The notes beneath the pieces are model-generated. The model was not told the DNA's origin and made no database searches. It saw only the letters and a program-made list of their open reading frames with translations. A program made the position numbers and the translations under genes. Below, piece after piece: positions 1 to 10,866 of a DNA stretch of 64,000 bases. Positions within the stretch are counted from its first letter, which is position 1. The number at the start of each line of letters is the position of its first letter. Source of the stretch: Agelas oroides (taxonomy: Eukaryota > Porifera > Demospongiae > Agelasida > Agelasidae); contig OX422201.1 of assembly GCA_949130485.1 (NCBI GenBank), forward strand, positions 5,697,627 through 5,761,626, read 5' to 3'.

Positions 1-72
1 CAAAAAGCTGGAAAGTAGCTTGGGAATGATACTGTGAAACATCATGACATGATAATATGGCTTTCTATGCAG

Positions 73-2003
73 TTACAATCCCTATGTCTCGGACTCATCA
101 GATGATTCAGAAGACGAAACTAACAAACTAATGGTGAGAACCAGTGCAATCAGTTCACTGTTTCTTCACACACAAACGGCTTTGCATCTTAATTGTAACC
201 TTTGCACTCTGACCTCTGACCCCTGCAGAGTCCTTTGGAGGGAAGTGAGGAGGAACTGAAGAACATTGCCTCAGACAGTGAAGATGGAGACGGTGAAAGG
301 TGAGTGTGCAGCCTCATTCCCAGTCTCCATACCTCCACTCGCACAGTTAGGTGAAGATAAGAACATGTAAAATTACTCTCTTCTAACAGATCTCCCAGCT
401 TGTCTTCACATTCTGAGCGCCACGCTAGCAGTTCTCAGAAGGTATTGCAACACTGGAGTTTCCTAGCCTTGTGCTCAAGCCTCTGCACCATTTGTCAATT
501 GCAGTACAAAGTTTGCACAGCATCACATACTGCAAACGACAAATGCTGCAGAGGCCTGGGAATGAGGTTAGGAGTTTGAGTTAGACTACAGTATATCCGT
601 ACGCAGTGGGTGACCACATTAGATGTATGTCATAAGATGGCTATGTAACCATGGTAACCAACTCTAATCATGGAATTTTCTGTGGCTGTCCACAACAAAG
701 ATAAATTTGTGCAGACCTTTTATTTTTCTGCACTTTTGCAGGAGACATGATTCCTACATAAGAGTGGCCCAGCCCAAATCAATCGGTTTGGTTTGTATCC
801 ATGTTGCTTTTCTCAGGACTGTTTATCATTGTTATCCTCAGAGGGTGCGTTTTGCAGACATGGATCCACCTGCCACCCCACCCTCCCCAGATGCCACACC
901 CCCTCCAGCCCCACCCACTGTAGAAACTTGTGATGCAACCACATGGACCGAAGAACCACAATACGACAAGTGGGTACATTGGTAATATCAACAGATGTTG
1001 TAAAGTCTATATGGAAGGGTTCTTTTCTTTTTGATGTGGTTACTGCCATGACAATATCTCTTCCTCAGCTACCTTTTGGTCCAAATGTTTCGTCCTAGGG
1101 GGATGATGAGCCCTGTTGGTGAGTGTACAGTGTCACTATAGCTACTGTGATGTCATGAGTGATGTCACTGTGATGTCATGATGTGCTGCACATGAGTAAT
1201 CAACATCCAGAGTTAACCAACTACAGTCTTGCTTGTAGCAACAGCAGCTGTAAAGTAGAGAGAAAACTTGTGCATCTGTTCTTCTCTCTTCTCTCCCAAC
1301 CCAGATCAGGATCTCTGCTGCATGCTCTCCCTGGGGGATCAGTTCCACTCCAGCAAACCCTTCCCCAATGATCCAAACTCTCTCATGTGAGTTGCATGCT
1401 CTTCCTGGGGGATCAGTTCCACTCCAGCAAACCCTTCCCCAATGATCCAAACTCTCTCATGTGAGTTGCATGCTCTTCCTGGGGGATCAGTTCCACTCCA
1501 GCAAACCCTTCCCCAATGATCCAAACTCTCTCATGTGAGTTGCATGCTCTTCCTGGGGGATCAGTTCCACTCCAGCAAACCCTTCCCCAATGATCCAAAC
1601 TCTCTCATGTGAGTTGCATGCTCTTCCTGGGGGATCAGTTCCACTCCAGCAAACCCTTCCCCAATGATCCAAACTCTCTCATGTGAGTTGCATGCTCTCC
1701 CTGGGGGATCAGTTCCACTCCAGCAAACCCTTCCCCAATGATCCAAACTCTCTCATGTGAGTTGCATGTGGGCTGGGATGTTAATACAAAGTGTGTTATA
1801 CATCAGACCCTTTGAGTTAGTAATAGTGGCTGTCTGGGTGGATGGGTGGACAGTTTCCATGTTGATATGGTGCCCTGAGGTAACACTCTCTTTTCATGTT
1901 ACCACCAGTAACCTTACCTTGTATCACATGACATTACACGACATCACACAACATCACATGACATCACATGACAATTTTCCTTGGTACAATACACAACATG
2001 TGT

Positions 2004-2101
<98 letters not shown>

Positions 2102-5100
2102 ACACACAGGCACCAAGACTTCCACTTTACCTTACCAGACGATGTCGTCAGGGCCCTTCCTCCCAACTCCGAGATCCCTCTGGACTCCCCTGAAACTCCC
2201 AAACTGAGTGTTGCCGTCTACCTGCGGAATATCTCTGGAGACATGATGGCGCACATTTCAATTCCTCTGCAGGAGCTCACGCTCACCGAGGAGTCAACCA
2301 CCATCATTCCACCAGACAGCTCAGAGGAACTGTTTGAGGTGGACTGGGAGGATGTGGCTGCTGGGATCCAGACATCTCCAGCAGAGTACTTGCTCAGGAT
2401 CAGAGGAGGCGAGGGACATGGGGGTGAAGATACAACACCCCTCATACCACTAATCTGTCACAGGGTCAAAGTGCAAAGGTCAGGGGTCACTAGTTTCAGG
2501 TGTGACATACTCCTGAATCACTCAGAGAATGTTGCAATAATCTGATCTTTCTGCAGGCACCATTACATGCACAGTGGAACAACCATGATGCCATGGGACG
2601 AGTAAGAGCTAACTGTTGCTAGCCTCATTCCCATCCAAGCACAAGAACCTGGGAATGAGGCTAATGCTATTGTATAACTGATCACAGCAAAAGTACCATA
2701 CTTATGTTGTACTTCATGTAAGTGTAGATAACGGTCTATTTTCCCTCCACCCTCCACCCAAGGTTGCTGACAGAGCTGGGCTACCATCACATTCCTGACA
2801 TGCTATCACGGGCAGTGTCAGCAATACAACTTGAGGAAGCCTTTAGAGTACCCTCACAAGATGAACTGAAGTCTGAAGTGTGTGCATGTCTGTCTGTCCG
2901 TCTGTCTGTCTGTCTGTCTGTCTGTCTCATCTATTAACCATTTCTCCACCTGATTTCTCAGCATGTTCTGGTCATTCTGTGGCTTTAAATATCATACTTA
3001 TGACAGGGCTGTGACTGTGTGTCCTTGACAATGAGCTATATCAACAACATGGCTTCATATACGTAGCTAATTAGCTGAATGAACGATCAATGAACCACAG
3101 CTCCCTGAAAAGAGTCAGACGTTACACGGAGTTCCCCACTGTGCATTTACAATAATGTTTGTGGAAATTTGAGAGAGAATACAGCTTTTCTGACTGCCTG
3201 CAGCAATCTCATTTTTCCATTTTTGTTCCTCTCTCTCACGCACACATACTGTACAGGAGGCAGAAGAACGTATATCTGCAGAGGAGATGGCTGAAGTGAT
3301 GCTCAAACACACAGAAGAAATGAGAAAACTGCAGCATGAATACGAGTAACCATCACCTGCTCACCTAAATGTGTAGTTTGGTAGTTGCCATGGCTGCATG
3401 GGAGAGAGGAAGGGAGAGAGGGAGAAAGGAATAAGGAAGGAGAGTAAAAGGGCATGAAGAAATAGAGTGTTGTAGCATTGTAATGCAGAGATGTTACAGA
3501 TTATGAAGTTACCTGTGCAAACTATTGGCAATTCCCCAGGCATCGTCTTGAGGCACTGTCTCGAACACTGGCCAGGGTGAAGGCAGATAAAGCCACTGAG
3601 ATCTCCCAGCTTGAACAAGGTAAACTATTAAAATATCACTCTATGTATCTGCATTTCTGATGTACTAGAAAGACTAGGATCTGCAAAAGTAACTCAGTGT
3701 AGACTAGTCAGTATTGGGAACCTTGCTAATACAGACACTCTAAAAAGAACCAAAAGGTATCTCCTGATTAGTGATCGATTCAGGTAGGAAATTCTGTTGT
3801 AAGCTGGTTCAAGTTTCCGACTAGCAAGTTGTCCTTGTTCATAAGTATCCTCTACAGAGGTTCCATTTCTTTCAGTAAATTAATATTTTGTCATTCACAT
3901 GTAATTTCCATTCCTATAGCTTTGATGGAGGCTGAACAAAGAAAAGTAAGACTTTATACACTGCATGTAAAAAACGTTAACTTCTTCCTCACATGATTTT
4001 TAGACCACGACCTCTCTTTGAGCGTCATGTTACCGTGTGCTATGATATTCAACAATGAATCTTGGTCTTTCACGGTAGTTGGCAAAAATTTATTTGCAAT
4101 GTTTTGATCACACTCTGGTAATCTTCTTCCAGAGTGTGATCAAAACATTGCAAATAAAATTTTGCCAACTACTGTGAAAGTCCAAGATCAATCGTTGAAT
4201 ATAGACCACTACCTCTAACCTAGCTACGTACTAGTATTCCATAACTCTGCATGTACAATCATTCAATTTACTCAGGGAAAGAAGTTTCACCCTTCAACTA
4301 ATATCAGGTAGGTCTGTAACTGCCCCTCCATAAGATGTAAGCAAGATTAGTTAAGGCTTATTCTTCCTCCAAAGATTACTATTAACTGTGACAAGAGCGG
4401 CGGCTAGAGTAAGAGCGTGTAACTACGTAAAATTCGAAACCGGGCGGAATTTACCCCAAGTACTAAAAATAGTAACACATACTGTGCAGCTGTGTGTAGA
4501 CATAAGCCATTGTTGCTAACCATGTGACCGGGTGTTGTATTTTCAATAATTTTGCCCGGACTACGGGCTTCTATTGGAGTTACACGCTCTTATTCTAGCT
4601 GCCCATTCTTATGCGCTCTTGCTGTGAATATGCACAGCTTAGTCCCATAACTGCACCTTATGACACATTCAGGGAGCTGATGGCTCAGAAGAGAAGGGCT
4701 GTCACCCGTGGTCTACCAAAGTGGGGGGAAGACCTTCCAGAAGACGTGGGTCAATTTGTAGTTCTGCTTGAATAAGCCACTGAACAATTATTGTGTGTAT
4801 ACCTGTTTGAGAATGACTCTTAAACTCAGGGCCTAAAATTATGGGATATTTGTGCCCATCAAGTTAGCTACAGATAGTAGTTGCAAATGCTGTTAGGGTT
4901 ATCCTCTATGATTTTTGGGGGGATACTTTCACATAATTATACTATGAAGCAACAAAGCCACCAAGTAGTATGTGCAAAAAAAAAAATCTATAACTTACTT
5001 ATAGTAGCCATAAACTAAAAATACAACACCCGGTCACATGGTAGCAACAATGGCTTATGTCTACGCACAGCTGCACGTTACTATTTTTAGTACTCGCGGT

Positions 5101-8100
5101 AAATTCCGCCCGGTTTCGAATTTTACGTAGTTACACGCTCTTACTCTAGCTGCCCGTTCTTATGCACTCTTGTCACAGTTAATAGTAATCATTGACTGAC
5201 TAATGAGCTCCTAGACCTTCCCTGAGTCTCAATAAGGAGGGAAGAAGAACCTGCTACCATGGTGATGGCTACTACATATTGTGACTCTACTGTTTATGAC
5301 AATGGTACCACTGCACAAAAAAAAATTCTTAGTTGCGGTGCAAGCAGCAAACTCTTCATATCAGAGTGGGCTAGCATTGAAAATAATATCTGAACATGAA
5401 AATCTCACAGATGTTAACTATCTAGGGTCTGAAGTTGATGTAAAGTGTGCAGTATATGCAATAGTTATAGCAACTATTTTTTCTTTTTCTTCTTGTCACG
5501 TTTCTTGCAAGCAGGCATGGCAGCTAAATCAGGATCTTCGCACACGAGCTCTATCTTCCAAAAATCACGGCAATAGCTCTCGTTCTTGATGAACTCATAA
5601 GGCATGTAAAAGTACCCATTTTCACCCCAGTGGCAACCCCAACTGTTCAGTACAACAATCTTTTTGCGCTCATCATCGTAGCCAACAGCAACAACTGCAT
5701 GTGAGGAGCGAGATACCTCACCCCTGGTTGGCATTGGCATGCATCCAAAGCATGCGAAGTGAGTGTCCTCGATAAAACTTGGAAAAACCTTAAACCCAAA
5801 AACAAATGGAGAGCCACTTTTTAGACAAGCACGAAGCTGGTCTATTTCCTGTGACAGCCTCTCATACTTGCAAACGGTGTTACGGCCGGCTTCTGAGTAA
5901 CACTGTGGAGGAGGTCTTTCACGGAATTTATGTGTATCATAAGGCCAATATGGCAGATACCTTCGGCTTCCATCCGGTTTCCCCTCCCCGAAATTGCAGG
6001 CTTCTGTGAGCTTTTCTGGGCAGACTCCCCATCTATTGAATGCCTTCACTGTGTTGCGCAGTGACGCCCCCCTGTCAGTATACACGGTTCCCTCTATTTC
6101 TCTTGTATTGTAGTAAATGAACAGTCTTGATGGCTCGAAAGGGTGTAGCTTCTGCTTTTTCGCGTCAATACTGAATGCAGCGACAACAGCGTTTGCAGTA
6201 CAACTGTTGAGGCGACCTTGATTGAGGACTTGCGGCACGTAGGGGCGCAGGTCAACTGTAGGATCAGTGGGTATCTGCTCGTATGTTATTTTCCGGTCTC
6301 TATGATCGGGAGGGTCAGGTAGAGCGCCGTAGTATCGCTGAAGCGATGGCTGGGGCGAAGCCATTGAACACCGAATCTTCTCTTCGGAGCAACGACGGCC
6401 GATTAAACTGAGTAAGTCTTTGTATTGTCTACAAAACGATGACAAGGCAGATCGAGCTTGTATATATACAGCGATTCCAGCGAAAACTAAACGGTGATTT
6501 CCCAGGGGGTTCCCAGCCGTGGAATTACTTGCTGACTAAGCCCTGCCAATAAGGCTTATTATAGGTGTCCATAGAGCTACCATGCAATATTCTCCCATGT
6601 TGCAGGGGTGGTGTTATAAGTAAAGTAGCTGTAAATATAGGCTCTACCATAGAAAATTGGGGCGAGCCTGAACGAGCCCGGCCCCACACTAGCGGGACTG
6701 CATTGCGCACGTGCGTGTGTATGTTTGCTTGCTTGCTTGCTGCGCTTGCGGCCATATACCGTAAATTTTTAAATGAGCGCATTTAAATTTCAATATTACG
6801 AAGATCGAGCTCATGCACTCGGTAGGTGAGGGCTATTGCCAGAGTGCAGCGTCGGTGACCCAGAGCTGAGACGACTGAAGTTGAAGTACGCATAGCAACT
6901 TACTCCTTGTTTGTATGTGCTGCGTGCTAGCCTACAGATCATGAACGGCAGGCTGCCCACAGGCAGTACAAATTTCGATCATGGTGGTTGAGGTCGCTTC
7001 CGAGGTAAGGGCCATGCGCAAACGGCACTTATAAACGCCAGAAATTTAGCTCATGATTTTAGTGTAGAGCTTAGTCCATGCATATGTATCCACACTGACT
7101 GTAGCTGTCCTACCCCATACACGAGACAAACTCCACTGACATTCCTTCCCCTGGATTCTGGAGCCTCTCTAAGAACACCGGGCCAGGAGACAGACAACAT
7201 GTAGACAAACAAGCCTTCCCCTGGCACCCAGTACCAGGGGACAGACTACACAGGGACATGCATAGAAGCCTTATCCTGGCACCCATTTTTCAGTTTGCCA
7301 GGAGACAGCCTGTATCAGCTTGCTCAGGCTCTCCCCCACAATGTTCTACATTTTCTAGTACATACCGTAGGGTATATATTATCTATGGCTCTACATATGT
7401 AGTTGTTATACATTTGTGTCACTGTAAATATAGGCTCTACATGTGCACGAGAGAAATCTGCAAACCTTGAGACAGTCTCAGTGTCAGAACCAAGGGCATT
7501 ACCATTTTGTATCAAGGATAGTGGGGTAGAATATATCAGCTGATAAACTTTTATGGAGTTGCAAGAGTTTATTACAGTAATGAGCTAGTCCATATTAGCG
7601 ACTATGTTTACATGATAAAACAATTATATACCATGCAGGTTACAGTACTTATTGTATATTCTACTATTCCAGTTCTTTGAAAGACTGGAGTTATTTGCAG
7701 AGGAGAGTGTCAGGAAGCATGCTGAACTCACTGAGAGGATCAGGAAGGAGGTAGAAAATTATAGCTACTCTTTATTGTATGAGTGCCACACTGCCATGCC
7801 TTCTGTCTGCTAGGTGAGTGAAGCGTGTGAGAAGCAGCTGGCTACTCAGCATCGGCTGGCACCTGGTCTCCCTGCCAACATTAACACCACAACAGAAGGT
7901 AGCTAGTTGCACCCCATGATGCTTGATAAAGAATGAATTAAGTTCTGACTGGACCAGAAAGGAAAACAATCCAAGCACATGGCTACTGAACACATTAGCC
8001 TCAACCCCAGACCTCCCCCCACCTCCAGTTTTTGCAACATTATGCAAAACATTGGGTTACGTAGTGCAAGCAATCCAAAACTGGAACTAAGAAAGGCCTG

Positions 8101-9719
8101 GGAATGAGGCTACAGAAGTGTAAGCCAATCTGTATGAAACAAGCTATGGGGTGGTCGTCCAAACATTTCTATTTTTCTACTTCCTCCAGACGTTTCCCTC
8201 CCTGCCCTCTTCATGCCGACAGTGAGCTCCAAGAATCTTGTGTACACACCACGAGCACATGGCTACTTCCATCCTCCTGGGTCCACTGACATCAGGATCA
8301 CACAGCCCCCCGCTGTCTTCAAGCTACCTGCACTCCACAGGACTGTATCCAGAGTTATCTTTTGTTCCTTGCACATGCAGTACGAAATATTGGTTAATAT
8401 GGGGAGGAGCTTGGAAACAAGGCTATATTGGCCCTTAAGCTCAAGCAAGAGTGCATGGTGTCATTTTTATTCCGCGCTAAAAACATCATCATGCAGTCTT
8501 GGCTTCAGTAATTGTGTGAATGAGAGTACTTAATACTTGCACTCCACAGGACTGTATCCAGGTTTCATACAACTTTCACACTTAGCTACAATTTCATTCT
8601 TTGCTGTCGTGACAAAACATCAGTTCACACGGGGGAGAGCTAGTCATGGGCCGGATCTGGTAGCCTCGTACCCAGGCCGGATCTGGTAGCCTCGTACCCA
8701 GGCCGGATCTGGTAGCCTCGTACCCAGGCCGGGTCTGGTAGCCTCGTACCCAGGCCGGGTCTGGTAGCCTCGTACCCAGGCCGGGTCTGGTAGCCTCGTA
8801 CCCAGGCCGGATCTGGTAGCCTCGTACCCAGGCCGGGTCTGGTAGCCTCGTACCCAGGCTGGGTATGAGGCTAGGAATCTGGGCACAAGACCAGGGAAGA
8901 GCTTGGGAATGAGGTCAGGCTGACTATAGGCTGACTCTTAGCTTGAGCAAGCTATGAGCAAGAGAATACTAAATGCCATACTGTTACATCAAGAGTTTAT
9001 TACCATAAGAGTGTGCTACTGATTGCCTACGACATCCTATCCAGATGGCGGGTATAGAAACCATATGCATGGGAGTTGCACACTCTTAGCTACTGTAATA
9101 AACTCTTGGTTACATGGAATGTGCTGCCTCAGTTATAGTGATTGTTGCCCCTGGTGACCATGTAAGACCCTTGACCCCACCCTTCCCTTCATCAGCACCT
9201 CCCCACTCTCAACCTCTTTGAGCTGAGTCAGCACTTCTCTCAGAAGGAGCCACAATGGCTGAAAGAGCACCACCATCAGTCTCCCCACTATACCCCTGCC
9301 CCTCCCCCCAGTGCATGTGGATTCTACCGGCAAGAAATGACAACTCCCATACAACATGATACTCAATAACATTATTACATTGCAGTACTATAATTATCTG
9401 ATAGATAGTGGCCTTGTGACATCATAATGACATCATGATTGTTGATACTGGCAACACACTGAGTCTGAATCTTGGATACCACATTCTGCAATGTAGTGTG
9501 TATGAACTGTAATTGTACAAGTTTCCTGATCCACAGTAGTTGCACCAAATGCATCAGAGAAAGTAACCAGAATTATGGGGTAGGCAATTTGCATGTATGA
9601 ACAATCGATGAACCATGCAGGTCAGCCTGAAGAAAGGCAAACCTACAAAGTCACCCACCACATACGCAGGACACATTTTGGGTTTTGGCCAATACCAAGG
9701 CCTACATCAGCTGCACTAG
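73..9719 (+). CDS. Unidentified coiled-coil protein, 3' part of gene (5' end outside window)
   Basis: I do not recognise the family. Exons joined by phase: 73-133, 229-299, 390-441, 842-969, 1079-1118, 1305-1386, 2110-2478, 2557-2601, 2763-2877, 3257-3345, 3540-3619, 3920-3945, 4276-4307, 4673-4745, 7673-7750, 7814-7898, and 8190 to about 8352. The protein starts with an acidic Ser/Asp/Glu stretch, then a Pro-rich stretch. A beta-rich part follows (exons 1079-2478) that could be a divergent C2-like fold. Next come charged helical segments that look like coiled coil (exons 3257-3945 and 7673-7898). The 3' end is ambiguous. Exons 9537-9579 and 9621-9719 fit phase after a donor at 8562. An alternative terminal exon 9196-9369 (stop at 9367-9369) fits phase only with a poor donor near 8354. 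Possible relation to C2/coiled-coil cilia proteins is a guess. The intron 4746-7672 holds a protease gene on the other strand. Confidence 0.6.
1313..1770 (+). repeat. 74-bp tandem repeat copying an exon end and its donor
   Basis: About six near-identical 74-bp copies. Each contains the last ~60 bases of exon 1305-1386 of the coiled-coil gene, its GTGAGT donor and the first intron bases (GTGAGTTGCATGCTC). The first copy is the real exon end; the rest lie in the intron and keep an intact donor. Read through, the frame meets TGA straight after the exon end. Confidence 0.95.
2006..2109 (+). repeat. (CA)n microsatellite ending in a splice acceptor
   Basis: About 50 CA units with one TACA interruption. 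They run directly into CAG at 2107-2109, the acceptor of exon 2110-2478 of the coiled-coil gene. There is no ordinary polypyrimidine tract between repeat and exon. Confidence 0.95.
2888..2927 (+). repeat. (TCTG)n microsatellite
   Basis: About ten TCTG units just after a donor (GAA|GTGTGT, exon end 2877) in the coiled-coil gene. Confidence 0.9.
4046..4202. repeat. Near-perfect hairpin element, arms about 75 bp
   Basis: The arm starting TATTCAACAATGAATCTTGG is mirrored by the sequence ending CCAAGATCAATCGTTGAATA, and the centre is CTCTGGTAATCTTCTTCCAGAG near 4115-4135 (read in two halves around 4124). Only a few mismatches separate the arms. It lies in an intron of the coiled-coil gene and has the form of a small non-autonomous inverted-repeat element. 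Confidence 0.9.
4371..5195. repeat. Large foldback with about 175-bp arms enclosing an exon
   Basis: Arm 1 (about 4371-4557) begins ATTACTATTAACTGTGACAA. Arm 2 (about 5020-5195) is its reverse complement and ends TTGTCACAGTTAATAGTAAT. Each arm holds the motifs AGAGTAAGAGCGTGTAACT and CATAAGCCATTGTTGCTA. A smaller inverted pair also defines a ~230-bp unit at 4391-4622. The spacer contains coding exon 4673-4745 of the coiled-coil gene. A related partial copy lies at 63850-64000. Confidence 0.85.
5474..6364 (-). CDS. Papain-family (C1) cysteine peptidase, intronless, cytosolic type
   Basis: A 296-aa single-exon protein on the opposite strand, inside an intron of the coiled-coil gene. The papain-fold catalytic set is visible: oxyanion Gln49 and nucleophile Cys55 in NQGRLNSCTAN, His222 in SSHAVVAVGYD, and Asn240 in LNSWGCHWGENGY. 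The N-terminus (YGALPDPPDHRD, then VDLRP) resembles the C1 peptidases with a short N-terminus found in bacteria, archaea and some large DNA viruses, rather than lysosomal cathepsins. There is no signal peptide and no long propeptide. The C-terminus is a Lys/Arg tail. The frame is open up to 6445, but no ATG lies upstream; the ATG at 6362-6364 is preferred and sits about 95 bp below a TATA box. The lack of introns beside intron-rich neighbours suggests retroposition or horizontal gain. Confidence 0.88.
   Translation of the reverse strand: MASPQPSLQRYYGALPDPPDHRDRKITYEQIPTDPTVDLRPYVPQVLNQGRLNSCTANAVVAAFSIDAKKQKLHPFEPSRLFIYYNTREIEGTVYTDRGASLRNTVKAFNRWGVCPEKLTEACNFGEGKPDGSRRYLPYWPYDTHKFRERPPPQCYSEAGRNTVCKYERLSQEIDQLRACLKSGSPFVFGFKVFPSFIEDTHFACFGCMPMPTRGEVSRSSHAVVAVGYDDERKKIVVLNSWGCHWGENGYFYMPYEFIKNESYCRDFWKIELVCEDPDLAAMPACKKRDKKKKKK
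6460..6469 (-). promoter_or_regulatory. Probable TATA box of the nested protease gene
   Basis: GTATATATAC on the minus strand, about 95 bp upstream of the chosen ATG. It is well placed for a start site near 6435. Inferred from position only. Confidence 0.5.
8005..8115. repeat. TAGCCTC...GAGGCTA hairpin element, long form
   Basis: It starts TAGCCTCAACCCCAGAC and ends GCCTGGGAATGAGGCTA, with an inner pair TCCAGTTTTTGCA / TCCAAAACTGGA. It is one of the longer members of the dispersed hairpin family described in the findings. Confidence 0.8.
8327..8561 (+). mobile_element. Possible insertion splitting an exon, flanked by a 24-bp direct repeat
   Basis: GCACTCCACAGGACTGTATC with a few flanking bases occurs at about 8330-8352 and again at about 8538-8561. 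The ~185-bp stretch between holds CAAGAGTGCATG...CATCATCATGCA, which resembles the palindromic element at 10383-10445. The first copy is the coding end of exon 8190-8352 but lacks a donor; the second is followed by GTTTCA. The pattern fits an insertion with long target duplication, or a tandem duplication with later divergence. Confidence 0.5.
8650..8870 (+). repeat. 26-bp tandem repeat of the hairpin-element end
   Basis: About eight copies of TAGCCTCGTACCCAGGC followed by CGGRTCTGG. The unit is the terminal sequence of the dispersed TAGCCTC hairpin family. Confidence 0.95.
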
Positions 9720-10827
9720 GGTGACTGGGAGTCGGGGACTGAAGTATGCTGAGAACAATGGACAGACCAGCTGCTTACAATCCCATCTCCTGGGAAAAGC
9801 CAGGTATAAATATTGCATTTAGTCACCTACTGTGCAGGACACTCTTTTTGGCCAGTGCAGCTCTATCACCGTAAGAAGATTCATATTGGAAATACAAATC
9901 TTAGAAAGAAAAAAAAAAGATGATGTCAAAATGACAACTGAGAGAAGAGTTGCAAAAAGAATCATACGACATGATGAAAATCACATGTGACAATTGGACC
10001 AATTGATTTGAGAGCTGGATGAATCGTTTGCCATCACTATGCTTTTTCTACAGTATCTGGCAACTTTCTATATCTGTAACGTTTCTTCATTCTCCTGGGG
10101 AAGATTGAGAAAGAAGTATGCACTAATGGAGTAAGATCAAATTTTAGCCTCGTACCCACGTCAACTTTCACCTCTCATAATACAGTGGACCTCTGTATTG
10201 GCTTAGTAGTGCATGCAGCTGCGCTGCGACATTTGAGTAAAATGAACAGACTTTTAGTCCCTTATGTTTGAATACTCATCTCTACCATATGGCGGGATTA
10301 TTTTTCTGTAAGTATTTTATGAGCATGCACAAGGGCGGTATTTTAGATACAGCATTTGTAACATTACAAGGGATGTGTATCTAAGCAAGAGTGCATGATG
10401 ATGTCATATTCTGCAATAAAAAACGACATCATCATACGTTCTTTTCTGAGATATTGCCCCCGGGGCAAGTACAATAACTAAATTGTGGCATGTTTGAAAT
10501 GAACCCATTCTGAACAGCAACGTAACTTCTGGCAGTTCTCTAGCCTCATTCCCAGGCGACTCCCAGATTTTATCGTGCAGCCTAATTTTTCTCCCTGGGA
10601 ACGAGTCTAGCAGTTCTCTGGCTCCTGTTCTTGCTGTACAGCTTCAGGTAAAGCAGCTAGCACTATTCTAAGTCCAAAATTTAGCTAGTTTTTACCGATG
10701 ACAATAAATTGTTTCCTCTAATTTTCATTCCCAGCATGCATGCCAGAAGTCCTAGAAGTGTGTTCATTGCCGAGCGCCTTAGCGCGAGGCTACTAATCGT
10801 GCAGCGTAGTCAGCTCGCGTTTGTATG

Positions 10828-10866
<39 letters not shown>

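Noticed and set aside
742-785. Possible exon (SYIRVAQPKS) between exons 390-441 and 842-969
   Set aside because: Its phase gives an immediate TGA after the upstream exon, while 441 joined to 842 is in phase.
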